Shown: positions 32,580-32,796 of the stretch, piece by piece | Position numbering within the stretch: position 1 is the first letter of the stretch | Layout of the letters: each line of letters opens with the position of its first letter | Origin: an uncultured Eubacterium sp. | GTDB lineage: Bacteria; Bacillota; Clostridia; Lachnospirales; Lachnospiraceae | DNA length: 32,796 nt | Assembly: GCA_910583555.1 (NCBI GenBank) | Contig: CAJTXO010000030.1 | Span: 1-32,796 of the forward strand | Direction: 5' to 3' | Program-made: the position numbers and the translations under genes | Notes under the pieces: generated by a model | What the model was told of the DNA's origin: nothing | What the model saw: only the letters and a program-made list of their open reading frames with translations | Database searches by the model: none

Positions 32580-32796
32580 TTTATCGAATGGCAGTTCCTA
32601 CTGGTTCAAAAGCCTGGTATTGGGGGAACTATTCCACGGGAGAACTGTTTCGATATATTCTGCACGGGTTGCAATTATTACTTTAAGTAGGGCTTGCTGA
32701 ATAATATAATCCAATACCTTACAAGGTCACCACAAGCAAGTCCATTCTCTTTCTCTCATTTTTCAGGGAAACAAATTTCAGCATTTCTAAAATTGC
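32580..32796. other. Right edge without a clear gene
   Basis: On the minus strand an open stretch reads LDYIIQQALLKVIIATRAEY, then IETVLPWNSSPNTRLLNQ and a stop at about 32602. I cannot place it. It overlaps the second copy of the 23-bp repeat. No promoter or RNA seen. Confidence 0.3.
32706..32728. repeat. 23-bp exact repeat, copy 2
   Basis: Identical to 28798-28820 in the same orientation. Here the frame encoding DLVRYWI continues only a few codons to a stop, unlike copy 1. Confidence 0.85.

Noticed and set aside
1..32796. tRNA, rRNA or known riboswitch
   Set aside because: No cloverleaf, rRNA segment or recognisable riboswitch consensus was seen by eye; a covariance-model search would be needed to exclude small RNAs.

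Overview
The window looks like chromosome from a Gram-positive anaerobe of the Clostridia, most likely Lachnospiraceae. The RpoB and RpoC sequences are of Firmicutes type. The secreted proteins carry LRR_5 and Big_2 domains, there is a pair of radical SAM enzymes, and AGGAGG-type ribosome binding sites and TTGACA/TATAAT promoters are common. The genus assignment is inference.

Layout. (1) 78-2332: a broken secreted GH95 fucosidase fused to an LRR domain. (2) 2363-3789: a consensus promoter and a MATE efflux pump. (3) 3786-15346: an A+T-richer accessory island. On the + strand are three restriction-like genes: a PD-(D/E)XK-like gene stopped by an in-frame TGA, an unknown 269-aa protein and a second PD-(D/E)XK protein. 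They meet, tail to tail with a 4-base overlap, a minus-strand series: two DNA methyltransferases (5886-9001, own promoter with three 9-bp repeats 22 bp apart), a PLD-helicase with an overlapping SAM methyltransferase, a YhcG-type nuclease remnant, a HIRAN protein, a coiled-coil protein with an internal duplication, and a WYL regulator. (4) 15371-23232: the rpoC terminator, rpoC, rpoB and the rpoB promoter. (5) 23275-26045: a membrane protein and a secreted CE1-like esterase with three Ig-like domains, then a bidirectional terminator. (6) 26239-28405: two tandem radical SAM genes. (7) 28671-32796: hicAB, a Fic-kptA pair, a long perfect hairpin, and decayed fragments of toxin-like, DUF262-like and surface-protein genes.

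How the parts fit. Two nuclease-like genes with two methyltransferases suggest a heteromeric restriction-modification system for an asymmetric site, with a third, unfamiliar restriction-side protein. The WYL, duplicated coiled-coil and HIRAN genes form a separate three-gene cassette directly behind rpoC and are the best candidate for an undescribed system. The nuclease stop codon and several gene remnants show that the accessory regions turn over and decay. All functions are read from motifs and gene order; no database search was possible.
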